Shown here: positions 1 through 7,482 of the stretch, one piece after another
How the letters are laid out: each line of letters opens with the position of its first letter
How positions within the stretch are numbered: position 1 is the stretch's first letter
DNA from: an uncultured Verrucomicrobiota bacterium
GTDB taxonomy: Bacteria > Verrucomicrobiota > Verrucomicrobiia > Limisphaerales > UBA9464
Direction of reading: 5' to 3'
Length of the DNA stretch: 36,777 nucleotides
Assembly (NCBI GenBank): GCA_903835555.1
Contig: CAILNN010000100.1
Location: 1 to 36,777, forward strand
Notes under the pieces: generated by a model
Seen by the model: only the letters and a program-made list of their open reading frames with translations
The model's database searches: none
Told to the model about the DNA's origin: nothing
Program-made: the position numbers and the translations under genes

Positions 1-223
1 CGACGTCGATTTGGTGCGGGAAATCAAACAGGTGGTGGGTGACGCTGACTCCGATCACTTCGTCGCTCACCCTTGCGAACGCCTCCCGCACCGGATGGCC
101 AGTGTTTTCAAGTGCCTTGGCCGTCCCGAAGGAGTTACCGCCGAGACGCCCGAACCGATGACCGCCAGGCCCGAAAAGGTGAGTCGCGTTGCTGGAAGCG
201 ACGAGTTTTTTCCCCGTCGACAT
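1..223 (-). CDS. Hypothetical protein, N-terminal part, runs off the window
   Basis: An open frame of 74 codons starts at ATG 223 on the minus strand and continues past base 1. It begins MSTGKKLVASSNATHLFG and contains GGNSFGTAKALENTGHPVREA. An AGGA eight bases before the ATG is a reasonable ribosome binding site. Third codon positions are rich in G and C, like the neighbouring genes. I do not recognise the family. Because only the N-terminus is present, the function is left open. The overlapping plus-strand frames show no family resemblance and are less convincing. Confidence 0.42.
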   Translation of the reverse strand, partial: MSTGKKLVASSNATHLFGPGGHRFGRLGGNSFGTAKALENTGHPVREAFARVSDEVIGVSVTHHLFDFPHQIDV

Positions 224-309
224 CTACCAGTTCCTGGACCTTGAAACTGCGCTCAATCAGTTGGAGTCCATGAGGCAAGCCGCCACGCAGTTGCCGGGAT
301 TGTTTGAGG

Positions 310-382
310 GCACCGAGGAGCAACGAAGCCCCCGCCTGTTTTGGTCAGCAAATAGGCAAATGCATTTTGAAAACACGGCCTA
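310..382 (+). repeat. Half copy of the dispersed palindromic element (copy 1)
   Basis: This segment matches, nearly base for base, the right arm of the complete palindrome at 22865-23030 and the half copy at 29750-29826. The shared core runs from GCAACGAAGC through CCGCCTGTTTTGG and GCAAATGCATTTTGAAAACACGGCCTA. The left arm is missing. Its last bases (CTA, 380-382) read on the minus strand are the TAG stop codon of the toxin gene, so the element abuts that gene exactly. Confidence 0.85.
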
Positions 383-703
383 ATGCCAGCCGTTCGCGCG
401 GTTGATCGTGGCGATGATCTGCCGCCGCCGCTCGGCATTAACTGCACCGCGCCGATTTATCAGGGTCGCCTTTTGGATGGTATACAGGAGGTCACATTTG
501 CAAAGTGTCGGCCAATCCAGACCGTCGTTCTCATCCAGGATGACTTCGTTGGGTTTTGGCGGTCTCAGCGCCCTTTGTGATGCACAGAGGAGCACGCTCA
601 CTTCGGGTTTGTTGGCCACTCGGTCCGGGTGCGAGACGATGACCGCTGGATGCGGTTCCGGCCAACCGGCTGCCTGCCAACTGAAGATATCCCAAGCTTT
701 CAT
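380..703 (-). CDS. PemK/MazF-like type II toxin (endoribonuclease)
   Basis: The 107-residue product reads MKAWDIFSWQAAGWPEPHPA, then VIVSHPDRVANKPEVSVLLC, then CDLLYTIQKATL near residues 70-80. It has the size and order of PemK/MazF toxins: an early beta strand with a HPxR-like loop, a central strand, and a C-terminal helix (NAERRRQIIATINRA). Family members cut mRNA when free of antitoxin. The start overlaps the antitoxin stop by 4 bp (ATGA), the usual arrangement for a coupled toxin-antitoxin pair. The TAG stop is shared with the end of a dispersed repeat. The assignment rests on pattern and context; catalytic residues were not aligned. Confidence 0.75.
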   Translation of the reverse strand: MKAWDIFSWQAAGWPEPHPAVIVSHPDRVANKPEVSVLLCASQRALRPPKPNEVILDENDGLDWPTLCKCDLLYTIQKATLINRRGAVNAERRRQIIATINRANGWH

Positions 704-981
704 TCCATCACGGGTGGCGGGGAAGGTAAGCCAGCAAGGTGATGTTCGAGCGCGTCGAATTCGCTGTTGGACTCCTCATAACATATCCGGGCTTCGTCTC
801 GTGCCAACGGCACCAAGCCTTTGAGCGGGCTGGGGGACAATTGTTCGCGCAGTTTGGGCAACCCCAGCTTCATGCTTTGCCGCATGATGTCGGCCATGGA
901 CAAACCCAACTCTTCAGACGCGTGACGCATCTCCCCGAGCAAGTCGGGCGGGATGGCCAAGGGATACGTGTTACCCTTCAT
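700..981 (-). CDS. Antitoxin-like protein (ribbon-helix-helix type)
   Basis: The 93-residue protein starts MKGNTYPLAIPPDLLGEMRH, followed by SEELGLSMADIMRQSMKLGL. A short beta segment followed by two helices is the ribbon-helix-helix pattern used by antitoxins that bind DNA as dimers. The C-terminal half (EARICYEESNSEFDALEHHL) would be the toxin-binding tail. It is first in the pair and overlaps the toxin gene by 4 bp, so the two are probably translated together. Its start codon lies at the edge of a perfect inverted repeat, consistent with autoregulation. Family membership is inferred from pattern and position. Confidence 0.72.
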   Translation of the reverse strand: MKGNTYPLAIPPDLLGEMRHASEELGLSMADIMRQSMKLGLPKLREQLSPSPLKGLVPLARDEARICYEESNSEFDALEHHLAGLPSPPPVME

Positions 982-996
982 GTAGGAAACCTACAT
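980..996. promoter_or_regulatory. Operator-like palindrome at the antitoxin start
   Basis: ATGTAGGAAACCTACAT is a perfect 7-bp inverted repeat around AAA. On the minus strand it contains both the AGG that can act as ribosome binding site and the first bases of the antitoxin ATG. RHH antitoxins commonly bind such short palindromes to repress their own operon, so this is the likely operator. It could also fold in the mRNA and hide the start codon. Confidence 0.6.
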
Positions 997-1105
997 CGAT
1001 CAGCCATTCTGTCAACATCCCTCGATTCCCAGGGCAAGTCTGCATCGACCGGACGGATAGCACCTGTTCCTCTTGGAACCTCCTGGGGCAGTCGGGGATT
1101 GATTT

Positions 1106-1414
1106 ATGCACCGTTCGCCATCGTTCGACCGCATGAGCAACTGGATTGTCGCTGACCCGGTGCATTTGGGCGGAAGCCCACGCGTGCGTGATACGCGCAT
1201 TTCTGTGGCGTTTCTCCTGGAGTCGCTCGCCGTCGGTCTTTCGGTCGCTGAAATCGTGGGCGCATACCCCAGTTTGACTGGTGAAGCGGTGCGCTGGTGG
1301 AACTGGCGAATCGGAAACACCAGCCGTCGCGCTTTGCTTCAATGGTTCGATTCGCTGATCCCGCAGATTGTCCTGATGCTAGAAAACGGTAAGCGCCTGA
1401 TCGAACTCCGATAG
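1106..1414 (+). CDS. DUF433 domain protein (antitoxin-like), possibly frameshifted
   Basis: Residues 10-65 match the DUF433 pattern: SNWIVADPVHLGGSPRVRDT, RISVAFLLESLAVGLS, AEIVGAYPSLTGEAV. DUF433 proteins are small winged-helix-like proteins often paired with a PIN-like toxin; no such partner is visible here. After GEAV the usual alanine-rich helix is replaced by RWWNWRIGNTSRRALLQWF. The neighbouring frame from about 1290 reads ALVELANRKHQPSRFASMV up to a stop, which looks more like a natural tail. A single-base shift is therefore likely. A GGGGA seven bases before ATG 1106 supports this start; ATG 1133 is the alternative. Confidence 0.6.
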   Translation: MHRSPSFDRMSNWIVADPVHLGGSPRVRDTRISVAFLLESLAVGLSVAEIVGAYPSLTGEAVRWWNWRIGNTSRRALLQWFDSLIPQIVLMLENGKRLIELR

Positions 1415-1783
1415 GAAGTTAAGAGTCCGGCAGTAATAGTCGGCACAAAATGAGATTCATCTGGCAGTTTGGAAGAATGGTCTGGACTGATTCTGAAAGA
1501 CTACGATATGCACACCGGCTATCGTGTGGCTCGTCATTGGCAGAAGCAGTACAGTCCGCTTCCGATTGGAAAACGGCTGGGATTGAAAAGACAGCTGGTT
1601 TTGGGAGGCGATAGTGCGGAGAAAATCGCGCTAGCCACTGACTGGTTTCTCTGCGACTTTTGTCAGTAGTTCTAATTCGCGACCATGCCCTTTCGGAGCC
1701 TTTGCCGACGCTTGAGGCTAACCCAAAATCACGTGCCGGACGGAGGTCACCGTTTCGGTGAACTCCCGACCTCTAAATGACGC
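1415..1783. other. Intergenic region with a hairpin before the sigma gene
   Basis: No recognisable gene was found in these 369 bases. A 66-codon frame at 1469-1669 has no family features. At 1742-1766 there is an imperfect hairpin: outer stem GGAG/CTCC, inner stem TCACCG/CGGTGA with a TTT loop. It ends 18 bases before the sigma factor ATG, so it would lie in the 5' leader. It lacks a U-tract, so it does not look like an intrinsic terminator. Confidence 0.5.
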
Positions 1784-2383
1784 ATGAGCGCCTCAGCCCA
1801 CGCTCCGACCGAGGTTATGAATGACGTCACTCAAATCCTCCAGGCTGTCGAACGGGGCGATTCAAAAGCCGCGCATGAGTTGCTCGCGCTGGTTTATGAC
1901 GAACTGCGGCGGGTGGCGGCGCACAAGATGGCTTACGAAGCTCCGGGTCAAACACTTCAACCGACTGCCCTTGTCCACGAAGCCTGGCTACACCTTGGCG
2001 GGGATCAGCAACCACCCTGGCAAAACCGAGCGCACTTTTTCGGTGCGGCGGCCGAGGCCATGCGGCGCATCCTGGTGGACCGCGCGCGGGGGAAGCAGTC
2101 TCTGAAGCGCGGTGGCGACCTCCAACAGGTGGATTTGGAATCCGTGGAACCGGCCTCGCCCATGCCCGACGACGAGTTGCTGGCGTTGGACGAAGCGCTG
2201 GATCGTCTGGCTACGGTAGACACCCGAGCGGCGAAAATGGTCAAGCTCTGCTTTTTCGTCGGGTTGACACAAGACGAGGCGGCGCGCGAGTTGGGCGTTT
2301 CGCTAGCCACGGCGGAGCGGGTTTGGGGATTTGCCCGGGCCTGGCTATTGCGCGAGATGCAAAAGAGAACGACTGAAACCTAA
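1784..2383 (+). CDS. ECF sigma factor, TIGR02999 / Sigma70_ECF type
   Basis: The product is 199 residues. Region 2 includes ELLALVYDELRRVAAHKM, then QTLQPTALVHEAWLHL, then FFGAAAEAMRRILVDRARGK. Region 4 is LDRLATVDTRAAKMVKLCFF followed by GLTQDEAARELGVSLATAER and RVWGFARAWLLREM, a clear helix-turn-helix for -35 recognition. This is the family found in Verrucomicrobiota, Planctomycetes and Acidobacteria beside Hanks-type kinases. The usual acidic D-E-D stretch before LVQE is replaced by the neutral LQPTALVHE, as in ECF43-like factors. The kinase gene follows 73 bp downstream on the same strand. No anti-sigma gene is visible. ATG 1817 (MNDVTQ) is a plausible alternative start; neither has a strong ribosome site. 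Confidence 0.9.
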   Translation: MSASAHAPTEVMNDVTQILQAVERGDSKAAHELLALVYDELRRVAAHKMAYEAPGQTLQPTALVHEAWLHLGGDQQPPWQNRAHFFGAAAEAMRRILVDRARGKQSLKRGGDLQQVDLESVEPASPMPDDELLALDEALDRLATVDTRAAKMVKLCFFVGLTQDEAARELGVSLATAERVWGFARAWLLREMQKRTTET

Positions 2384-2390
2384 AAAACTG

Positions 2391-2420
2391 TGAGGGGATT
2401 TGCGTTCGGATTCCGCATGA
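2391..2420 (+). promoter_or_regulatory. Shared motif copy 1, upstream of the kinase gene
   Basis: TGAGGGG (2391-2397) and CCGCATGA (2413-2420) are separated by 15 bases. The same two blocks with the same spacing occur at 6531-6560 and 7431-7460, each preceded by an A-rich stretch and followed by a TGAA-rGrCA segment. The arrangement resembles a -35/-10 pair for an alternative sigma factor. It lies just after the sigma gene stop and 37 bases before the kinase GTG. Confidence 0.55.
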
Positions 2421-2456
2421 ACAAGTTGAAGGACAAAGCGCCTCCACCAATCCATT

Positions 2457-5400
2457 GTGCCAAGCGCAGATCGCATCATCGAGTTGCTTCATGACGCCAA
2501 ATCCCGGTCTGTCGGCATAGAGCGCGACCGGTTCCTGGACGAGGCTTGCCGGGATGACACGGCGTTAAAGGACCAAATTCTTTCGCTATTGGCGGCAGAC
2601 GGAGCCAGCTCGGAATTCTTGATGTTTAGCCCAACCCACCGCCCCGCTGTACTTCCCGCTGAGAAGCCCGGCGACCGGATCGGCCGATACAAATTGCTCG
2701 AACAAATCGGCGAGGGCGGCTGCGGCGTCGTTTACATGGCGGAACAAATCGAACCGGTGCGCCGCCGGGTGGCGCTCAAGGTCATCAAGCTCGGCATGGA
2801 TACCAAGTCGGTCATCGGACGCTTTGAAGCCGAGCGTCAGGCGCTCGCCTTGATGGATCACCCGAACATCGCCAAAGTCCTCGATGGCGGTGCGACCGAC
2901 ACGGGGCGTCCGTACTTCGTCATGGAATTGGTGCGCGGGGTCAAAATTACGGATTACTGCGACGAGAATCATCTGTCCACGAATGAGCGGCTCACCCTCT
3001 TCATACAGGTTTGTCAGGCTGTCCAGCATGCCCACCAAAAGGGGATCATCCATCGCGACATCAAACCCTCGAACATTCTGGTCACCAACCATGACGACGT
3101 GGCCGTGCCCAAGGTCATCGATTTCGGCATCGCCAAAGCCACCAGCGGACAGCTCACGGACAAGACGGTCTTCACGGCCTTCGCGCAGTTCATCGGGACG
3201 CCCGCGTACATGAGTCCGGAGCAGGCGCAAATGAGCGGGTTGGACGTCGACACGCGGGCGGACATCTATTCGCTCGGAGTCCTTCTTTACGAACTGCTTA
3301 CCGGCCGCACGCCGTTTGATAGCCAGGAACTACTCGCCGCTGGGCTGGATGAAATGCGCCGCAGGATTCGCGAGGATGAACCAGCCAAACCTTCGACTCG
3401 TCTGAGCACCTTGCAAGCGATCGACCTGACTACCGTGGCGAAGCGCCGGCATGTTGAATCGCCGAAACTCATTCATCTCATTCGTGGTGATTTGGATTGG
3501 TTGGTGATGAAGTGCCTGGAGAAAGACCGCACCCGCCGTTATGAGACCGCCAACGGTCTCGCGCTGGACGTCGAGCGGCACCTGAACAACGAACCAATCA
3601 TCGCGCGGCCTCCGAGCACTGGCTACCGATTTCAGAAACTCGTTCATCGGAACAAGCTGGCTTTCGCCGCTGCGAGTGCGATCACAGCAGCGCTCCTTCT
3701 TGGCCTTGGCGTTTCGACTTGGATGTACTTCAAGGCACAGGGAGAAAAAAAGAGGGCGCAGACCGAAGCGGCCAAGGCAAACGCCGTCAGCGATTTTCTG
3801 CGAGAGATGTTAGGCTCGGCAAATCCTGATGCCCTCAAAGGTTCGGATTATACCGTCCGCCAACTGCTTGACGACTTCTCCGCAGGGCTGGCAAACCAGC
3901 TCGCCGGCCAACCCGAAGTCGAGGCCACCGTGCGCGCCACCATCGGGAGAGCCTACTTCCGGCTCGGCGTGACCGACAAGGCACAGGCGCAACTCGAGCG
4001 GGCGTTGGCATTGCAGCGTCATATCTCTGGAGGTTCGGACGAACCGGTGGCCGGGTTTTTGGTGGATTACGCCTGGGTTTGCTTTGAACAGGGCCAATAC
4101 GGGAGGGGCGAACCCTTCGTGCAGGAGGCCCTCGAAATTTATCGAAAGCGCGGGACAGGCGGCCAGCCGGTCATCCGTGCGTTGTGGACGTCGCAGAGAA
4201 TACTGATTGCGCAATCGCGCTTCACGGAGGCGGAGTCCGTTTTTGAGGAAGCCATGGCCATCGCCTGCAAGACGCCGGCCACCGAGTTTCCTGAAATCGC
4301 GAGCATGATGCAGGGGCTGGCGGATGTGAAGAACCAACAATTCCAATTCGCCGAGGCCGAATCGTTGGCGTCGAAAGCGGTCGCGATGCATCGGCGACTA
4401 AACGGCGCAGAGCATCCGGAAACCGGGTGGGCACTTCTCAGTTTGGAGGCCGCACTAAAAGGTCGGCAGAAGTTGGCGGATGCGGAGGCGGCTTGCCGGG
4501 AAGCTCTCATGATCTTTCGCAAGTACTACTCCCCTGGTCATAAGAGCATGAAGGTGGCGGTTAGTGAACTGGGATCGGTGCTCAAGGCCCGGGGAGATTC
4601 CCGGGGACTCGAGGCCCTGGCACTCCAGCGACTCAACGACGCCAGCCAACGAATTGAACGGTCCGACGCAGATACTGAGGCGTGGATTGAACGGGCTGTC
4701 GCTCACATCGATCTCAATCTGCGGGACGCGGCGCTGGAGGATTACGCAAGGGCGATTGCGCTCTCTCCGGAAGATGGGACCCTTCGATCACAGCTCGCCG
4801 AACTGCTGGTGGCACAATACAAATGGGCTGAGGCGGAGCACGTACTCCGCGAGGCGCTGACGCTCCAGAGGAAATCAGTTGGCAATGAGCACCCTGACGT
4901 GGCCAGCTCCCTGCACCGATTGGGGAACATCCTGCGCGATTCCGGGCGGTGGTCCGAGGCCGAAGCGGCATTCAACGAAGCGGTGACGATGCGCCGGAAA
5001 CTGTTTGGCCAAGAGAATCTCGACCTTGCCAATTCCATTCATGACTTGGCTTGGGTGCTCAATCATAACGGTAAGGGGGCCGAGGCCGAAACGCTGTCTC
5101 GCGAGGAGTTGGCGATGCGTCGAAAATTGCTGGGCAACGACCATCCCGACGTGACCGTCACAATCAACGACCTAGCCGTTTATCTCATCGCCCGAGGGAA
5201 ATCATCGGAGGCCGAAGCGATGGTCCGGCAAGCGCTGGCACTGCAACGAAAATCGGTTGGCAGCGAACACCCGGACGTGGCCGGCTTGCTGCACAAATTG
5301 GGGTATATCCTGCGCGCATCCGGCCGGTGGTCCGAAGCCGAAGCGGCATACAGCGACGCGGTGGCGATGCGTCGGAGACTGTTGGGCAACGAGAATCTCG

Positions 5401-6281
5401 ATCTCGCCATTTCCATCCACGATCTGGCCTGGATACTCCATCACAATGGCAAGCCGCCCGAGGCCGAAGCACTCTCGCGCGAGGAGTTGGCGATGCGCCG
5501 AAAGCTGTTGGGCGACAGACATCCGGCCGTGGCCAATACACTCAAGGACCTGGCCGTCTATCTCGTTCCTCAGGGAAAATCATCCGAGGCCGAAACGCTC
5601 GCCCGAGAAGCTTTGTCGGTACAGAAGCAGTTCTTTGGCGATGTCCATCGGGAGGTGGAGATTGCCCTTGCATCTCTGGCCCGAGTGCTCCAGCAGGAAG
5701 GCAAGCTCGCAGAGGCTGAGGCTGTCTGGCGCGAGGAACTGGCCGTGGAGAGAAAACTGTCGGGCGAGGAGCATCCTTTTGTGGCTAATTCCCTCCGGAA
5801 TTTGGCCCGTGTGCTCCAAGCGGAAGGCAAGCTGGCTGGGGCGCTTGCGATCGGAGGGAAAGTCGCACCCGAGGATGAGGAGTTGGCTGCGATGATCGCC
5901 GCCTTTACCAAGACTCTGCTTGCAGAGAACAAGTTCATTGAGGCCGAACCCCGGGCCCGCGAGTGCCTGACCATCCGCGACAAGAAACTCCCGGATGATT
6001 GGCGGACGTTTAACGCCAGGGGTATGCTCGGGGCCAGTCTGCTCGGGCAGGGAAAATTCACAGAAGCTGAGCCGTTGCTGCTCTCTGGGTACGAAGGCAT
6101 GAAACAACGGGAGGACAAGATTCCCCCCCTGGGCAAGCCACGCATTAAGGAAACCATACTGCGCCTCGTGCAACTCTACGAGGCGAGAGGGCAAACGGAG
6201 AAAGCCGCCGAATGGCAGCGGAAATCGACGGAGTTCGACCAAGGCGAAGCCGAAAAGAAAACCGCCGCCCCCCTGCCGTAG
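2457..6281 (+). CDS. Membrane-anchored Ser/Thr protein kinase with long TPR tail
   Basis: This is a 1274-residue Hanks-type kinase. The P-loop GEGGCGVV is near residue 85, the ATP lysine is K108 in VALKVIK, the catalytic loop HRDIKPSN is at 199-206, and DFG is at 222-224 (read as DFGIAK), followed by GTPAYMSPEQA and DTRADIYSLGVLLYELLTGR. All key residues are present, so it should be active. One hydrophobic helix lies at about 401-425. Residues 430-1260 form TPR repeats of 42 residues (GKLAEAEAVWREEL, HPFVANSLRNLA), probably a protein-binding region across the membrane. The start is GTG 2457; no in-frame ATG is available before the N-terminal region. It is probably co-expressed with the sigma factor and may phosphorylate it. 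Confidence 0.95.
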   Translation: MPSADRIIELLHDAKSRSVGIERDRFLDEACRDDTALKDQILSLLAADGASSEFLMFSPTHRPAVLPAEKPGDRIGRYKLLEQIGEGGCGVVYMAEQIEPVRRRVALKVIKLGMDTKSVIGRFEAERQALALMDHPNIAKVLDGGATDTGRPYFVMELVRGVKITDYCDENHLSTNERLTLFIQVCQAVQHAHQKGIIHRDIKPSNILVTNHDDVAVPKVIDFGIAKATSGQLTDKTVFTAFAQFIGTPAYMSPEQAQMSGLDVDTRADIYSLGVLLYELLTGRTPFDSQELLAAGLDEMRRRIREDEPAKPSTRLSTLQAIDLTTVAKRRHVESPKLIHLIRGDLDWLVMKCLEKDRTRRYETANGLALDVERHLNNEPIIARPPSTGYRFQKLVHRNKLAFAAASAITAALLLGLGVSTWMYFKAQGEKKRAQTEAAKANAVSDFLREMLGSANPDALKGSDYTVRQLLDDFSAGLANQLAGQPEVEATVRATIGRAYFRLGVTDKAQAQLERALALQRHISGGSDEPVAGFLVDYAWVCFEQGQYGRGEPFVQEALEIYRKRGTGGQPVIRALWTSQRILIAQSRFTEAESVFEEAMAIACKTPATEFPEIASMMQGLADVKNQQFQFAEAESLASKAVAMHRRLNGAEHPETGWALLSLEAALKGRQKLADAEAACREALMIFRKYYSPGHKSMKVAVSELGSVLKARGDSRGLEALALQRLNDASQRIERSDADTEAWIERAVAHIDLNLRDAALEDYARAIALSPEDGTLRSQLAELLVAQYKWAEAEHVLREALTLQRKSVGNEHPDVASSLHRLGNILRDSGRWSEAEAAFNEAVTMRRKLFGQENLDLANSIHDLAWVLNHNGKGAEAETLSREELAMRRKLLGNDHPDVTVTINDLAVYLIARGKSSEAEAMVRQALALQRKSVGSEHPDVAGLLHKLGYILRASGRWSEAEAAYSDAVAMRRRLLGNENLDLAISIHDLAWILHHNGKPPEAEALSREELAMRRKLLGDRHPAVANTLKDLAVYLVPQGKSSEAETLAREALSVQKQFFGDVHREVEIALASLARVLQQEGKLAEAEAVWREELAVERKLSGEEHPFVANSLRNLARVLQAEGKLAGALAIGGKVAPEDEELAAMIAAFTKTLLAENKFIEAEPRARECLTIRDKKLPDDWRTFNARGMLGASLLGQGKFTEAEPLLLSGYEGMKQREDKIPPLGKPRIKETILRLVQLYEARGQTEKAAEWQRKSTEFDQGEAEKKTAAPLP
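4830..5585 (+). repeat. Tandem 378-bp duplication inside the kinase TPR tail
   Basis: Bases 4830-5207 and 5208-5585 are two head-to-tail copies of a 378-bp unit (126 residues, exactly three 42-residue TPRs). For example, the GHPDVA-type and GRWSEAEAA segments occur in both copies, and NLDLANSIHDLAWVLNHNGK in the first corresponds to NLDLAISIHDLAWILHHNGK in the second. The frame is kept across both joins. The high DNA similarity points to a recent unequal exchange. Confidence 0.85.
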
Positions 6282-6530
6282 AGATTCAGGTTTTCCTCTT
6301 CAACACGTCAGAAACGTCTGGTTCAACGCTCGCCCTTATTCCCGTCTTTTTCCTCGATGGGCCGGAGAATCATTCGCCGCGCCCGGCAAATGCTCCAGGC
6401 TCGATTGCTCAAGCGGTAACCGAGTCAAAGGACGGCGGACATAGGATTTTCCTTTTACTGGGGAGAGCGTCAGGGAGAAAGCAAACCATAATTTCTTCTC
6501 GTGGTGTCCGGTAATCCGACAAGAAATAGT

Positions 6531-6560
6531 TGAGGGGTTTTGTCCGCCTAATCCGCATGA
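6531..6560 (+). promoter_or_regulatory. Shared motif copy 2, upstream of Kelch gene 1
   Basis: TGAGGGG (6531-6537) and CCGCATGA (6553-6560) are again 15 bases apart. It sits in the 301-bp gap 6282-6582, which otherwise holds no gene. It is very similar to the copy at 7431-7460 over about 45 bases, including the bases between the blocks (GTCCGCCYAAT). The downstream AAAGG (6568-6572) can serve as ribosome site for ATG 6583. Confidence 0.6.
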
Positions 6561-6582
6561 CTGGATGAAAGGCAATCATCCC

Positions 6583-7215
6583 ATGAAAACTCGGAATCAC
6601 TTGGCGTTAGGTTTTGTTATCGCGTGCGTCCTGGCAAACGCCGTGCGCGGTGCCGATGTCTTTACCCCGACCGGCAGCCTTGGCACCGCGCGCTATGGCC
6701 ACACGGCCACGCTATTGCCGAACGGCAAGGTGCTCGTCGTGGGGGGCCAGGATGGCCTCATCGTGAGTAGCGCCGCCCTGAGCAGCGCGGAGGTGTACGA
6801 TCCGACCACCGGCACCGGGTCACCCGCTGGCGGCCTTTCCGACGCGCGCGTTGCTCATACCGCCACGCTGCTGCCCACCGGCAGGGTGCTGGTCACGGGG
6901 GGCAAGGGCCCAGGTGGCATTGTCGGCGGCTGCTGCATTCTCAACAGCGCGGAGTTGTCTGCTCCCGAACTGTCACTCCTCAACGCGATCCTCAACCCGA
7001 TCAAGTCAGGCGACGGCTCAGTCCAACTTGGTTTCAGCAACCCCAGCGGCCCCAGCTATCATGTTCTGGCGAGCACCAATTCCGCCGCGCCGCTCAACAC
7101 CTGGTCGAACCTGGGTTCCGCCACCGAAACGCCGCCGGGTTCCGGCCATTTCCTGTTCACCGACCACCAAGCGCCGAATTATCCGCGACGCTTCTACCGG
7201 GTCGTCTCTCCGTGA
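6583..7215 (+). CDS. Secreted Kelch-repeat protein, short form (two repeats)
   Basis: The 210-residue protein starts MKTRNHLALGFVIACVLANA, a Sec signal peptide ending near AVRGAD. Two Kelch motifs follow (HTATLLPNGKVLVVGG and HTATLLPTGRVLVTGG, each with an EVYDP/ELS-type strand). The remainder is a C-terminal domain (SGDGSVQLGFSNPSGPSYHV ... PGSGHFLFTDH ... RFYRVVSP) shared with the third Kelch gene and typical of exported Verrucomicrobiota proteins. Two repeats cannot form a closed propeller, while both paralogs have seven. An in-frame internal deletion is likely. ATG 6583 is chosen over ATG 6565 because the latter lies within the shared upstream element and lacks a ribosome site. Confidence 0.85.
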   Translation: MKTRNHLALGFVIACVLANAVRGADVFTPTGSLGTARYGHTATLLPNGKVLVVGGQDGLIVSSAALSSAEVYDPTTGTGSPAGGLSDARVAHTATLLPTGRVLVTGGKGPGGIVGGCCILNSAELSAPELSLLNAILNPIKSGDGSVQLGFSNPSGPSYHVLASTNSAAPLNTWSNLGSATETPPGSGHFLFTDHQAPNYPRRFYRVVSP

Positions 7216-7430
7216 TGAATCAGCCAACCGGCTGCCTAAGGAATCCTAAACTGTGAGACGTGAATCACAGACTTTAAGTTCCACGCTCAGGCTTTAAGTC
7301 GCATCTCGCTTCGGTGTGAAGTTAGCAGAAATCTCTCTGTCTTCTGACCGGTTATGCTTCCCGTTACCGTCCTCGAGTTGCCTGTTTTTTGCCCAGCCTC
7401 CCCTTAAATCTGCCACGGCGAAAAAGTATT

Positions 7431-7460
7431 TGAGGGGTTTCGTCCGCCCAATCCGCATGA
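7431..7460 (+). promoter_or_regulatory. Shared motif copy 3, upstream of Kelch gene 2
   Basis: TGAGGGG (7431-7437) and CCGCATGA (7453-7460) recur with 15-base spacing. It is preceded by GAAAAAGTATT, comparable to the A-rich segments before the other two copies. The remaining part of the 267-bp gap (7216-7430) holds no gene and no clear terminator. Presence of a copy here means Kelch gene 2 has its own start signal rather than relying on gene 1. Confidence 0.6.
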
Positions 7461-7482
7461 CCGGTTGAAAGACAAGAATGCC

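Noticed and set aside
1469..1669. A 66-codon plus-strand frame (MEEWSGLILKDYDMHTGYRV...)
   Set aside because: No family resemblance, no ribosome site, and it lies between real genes without context.
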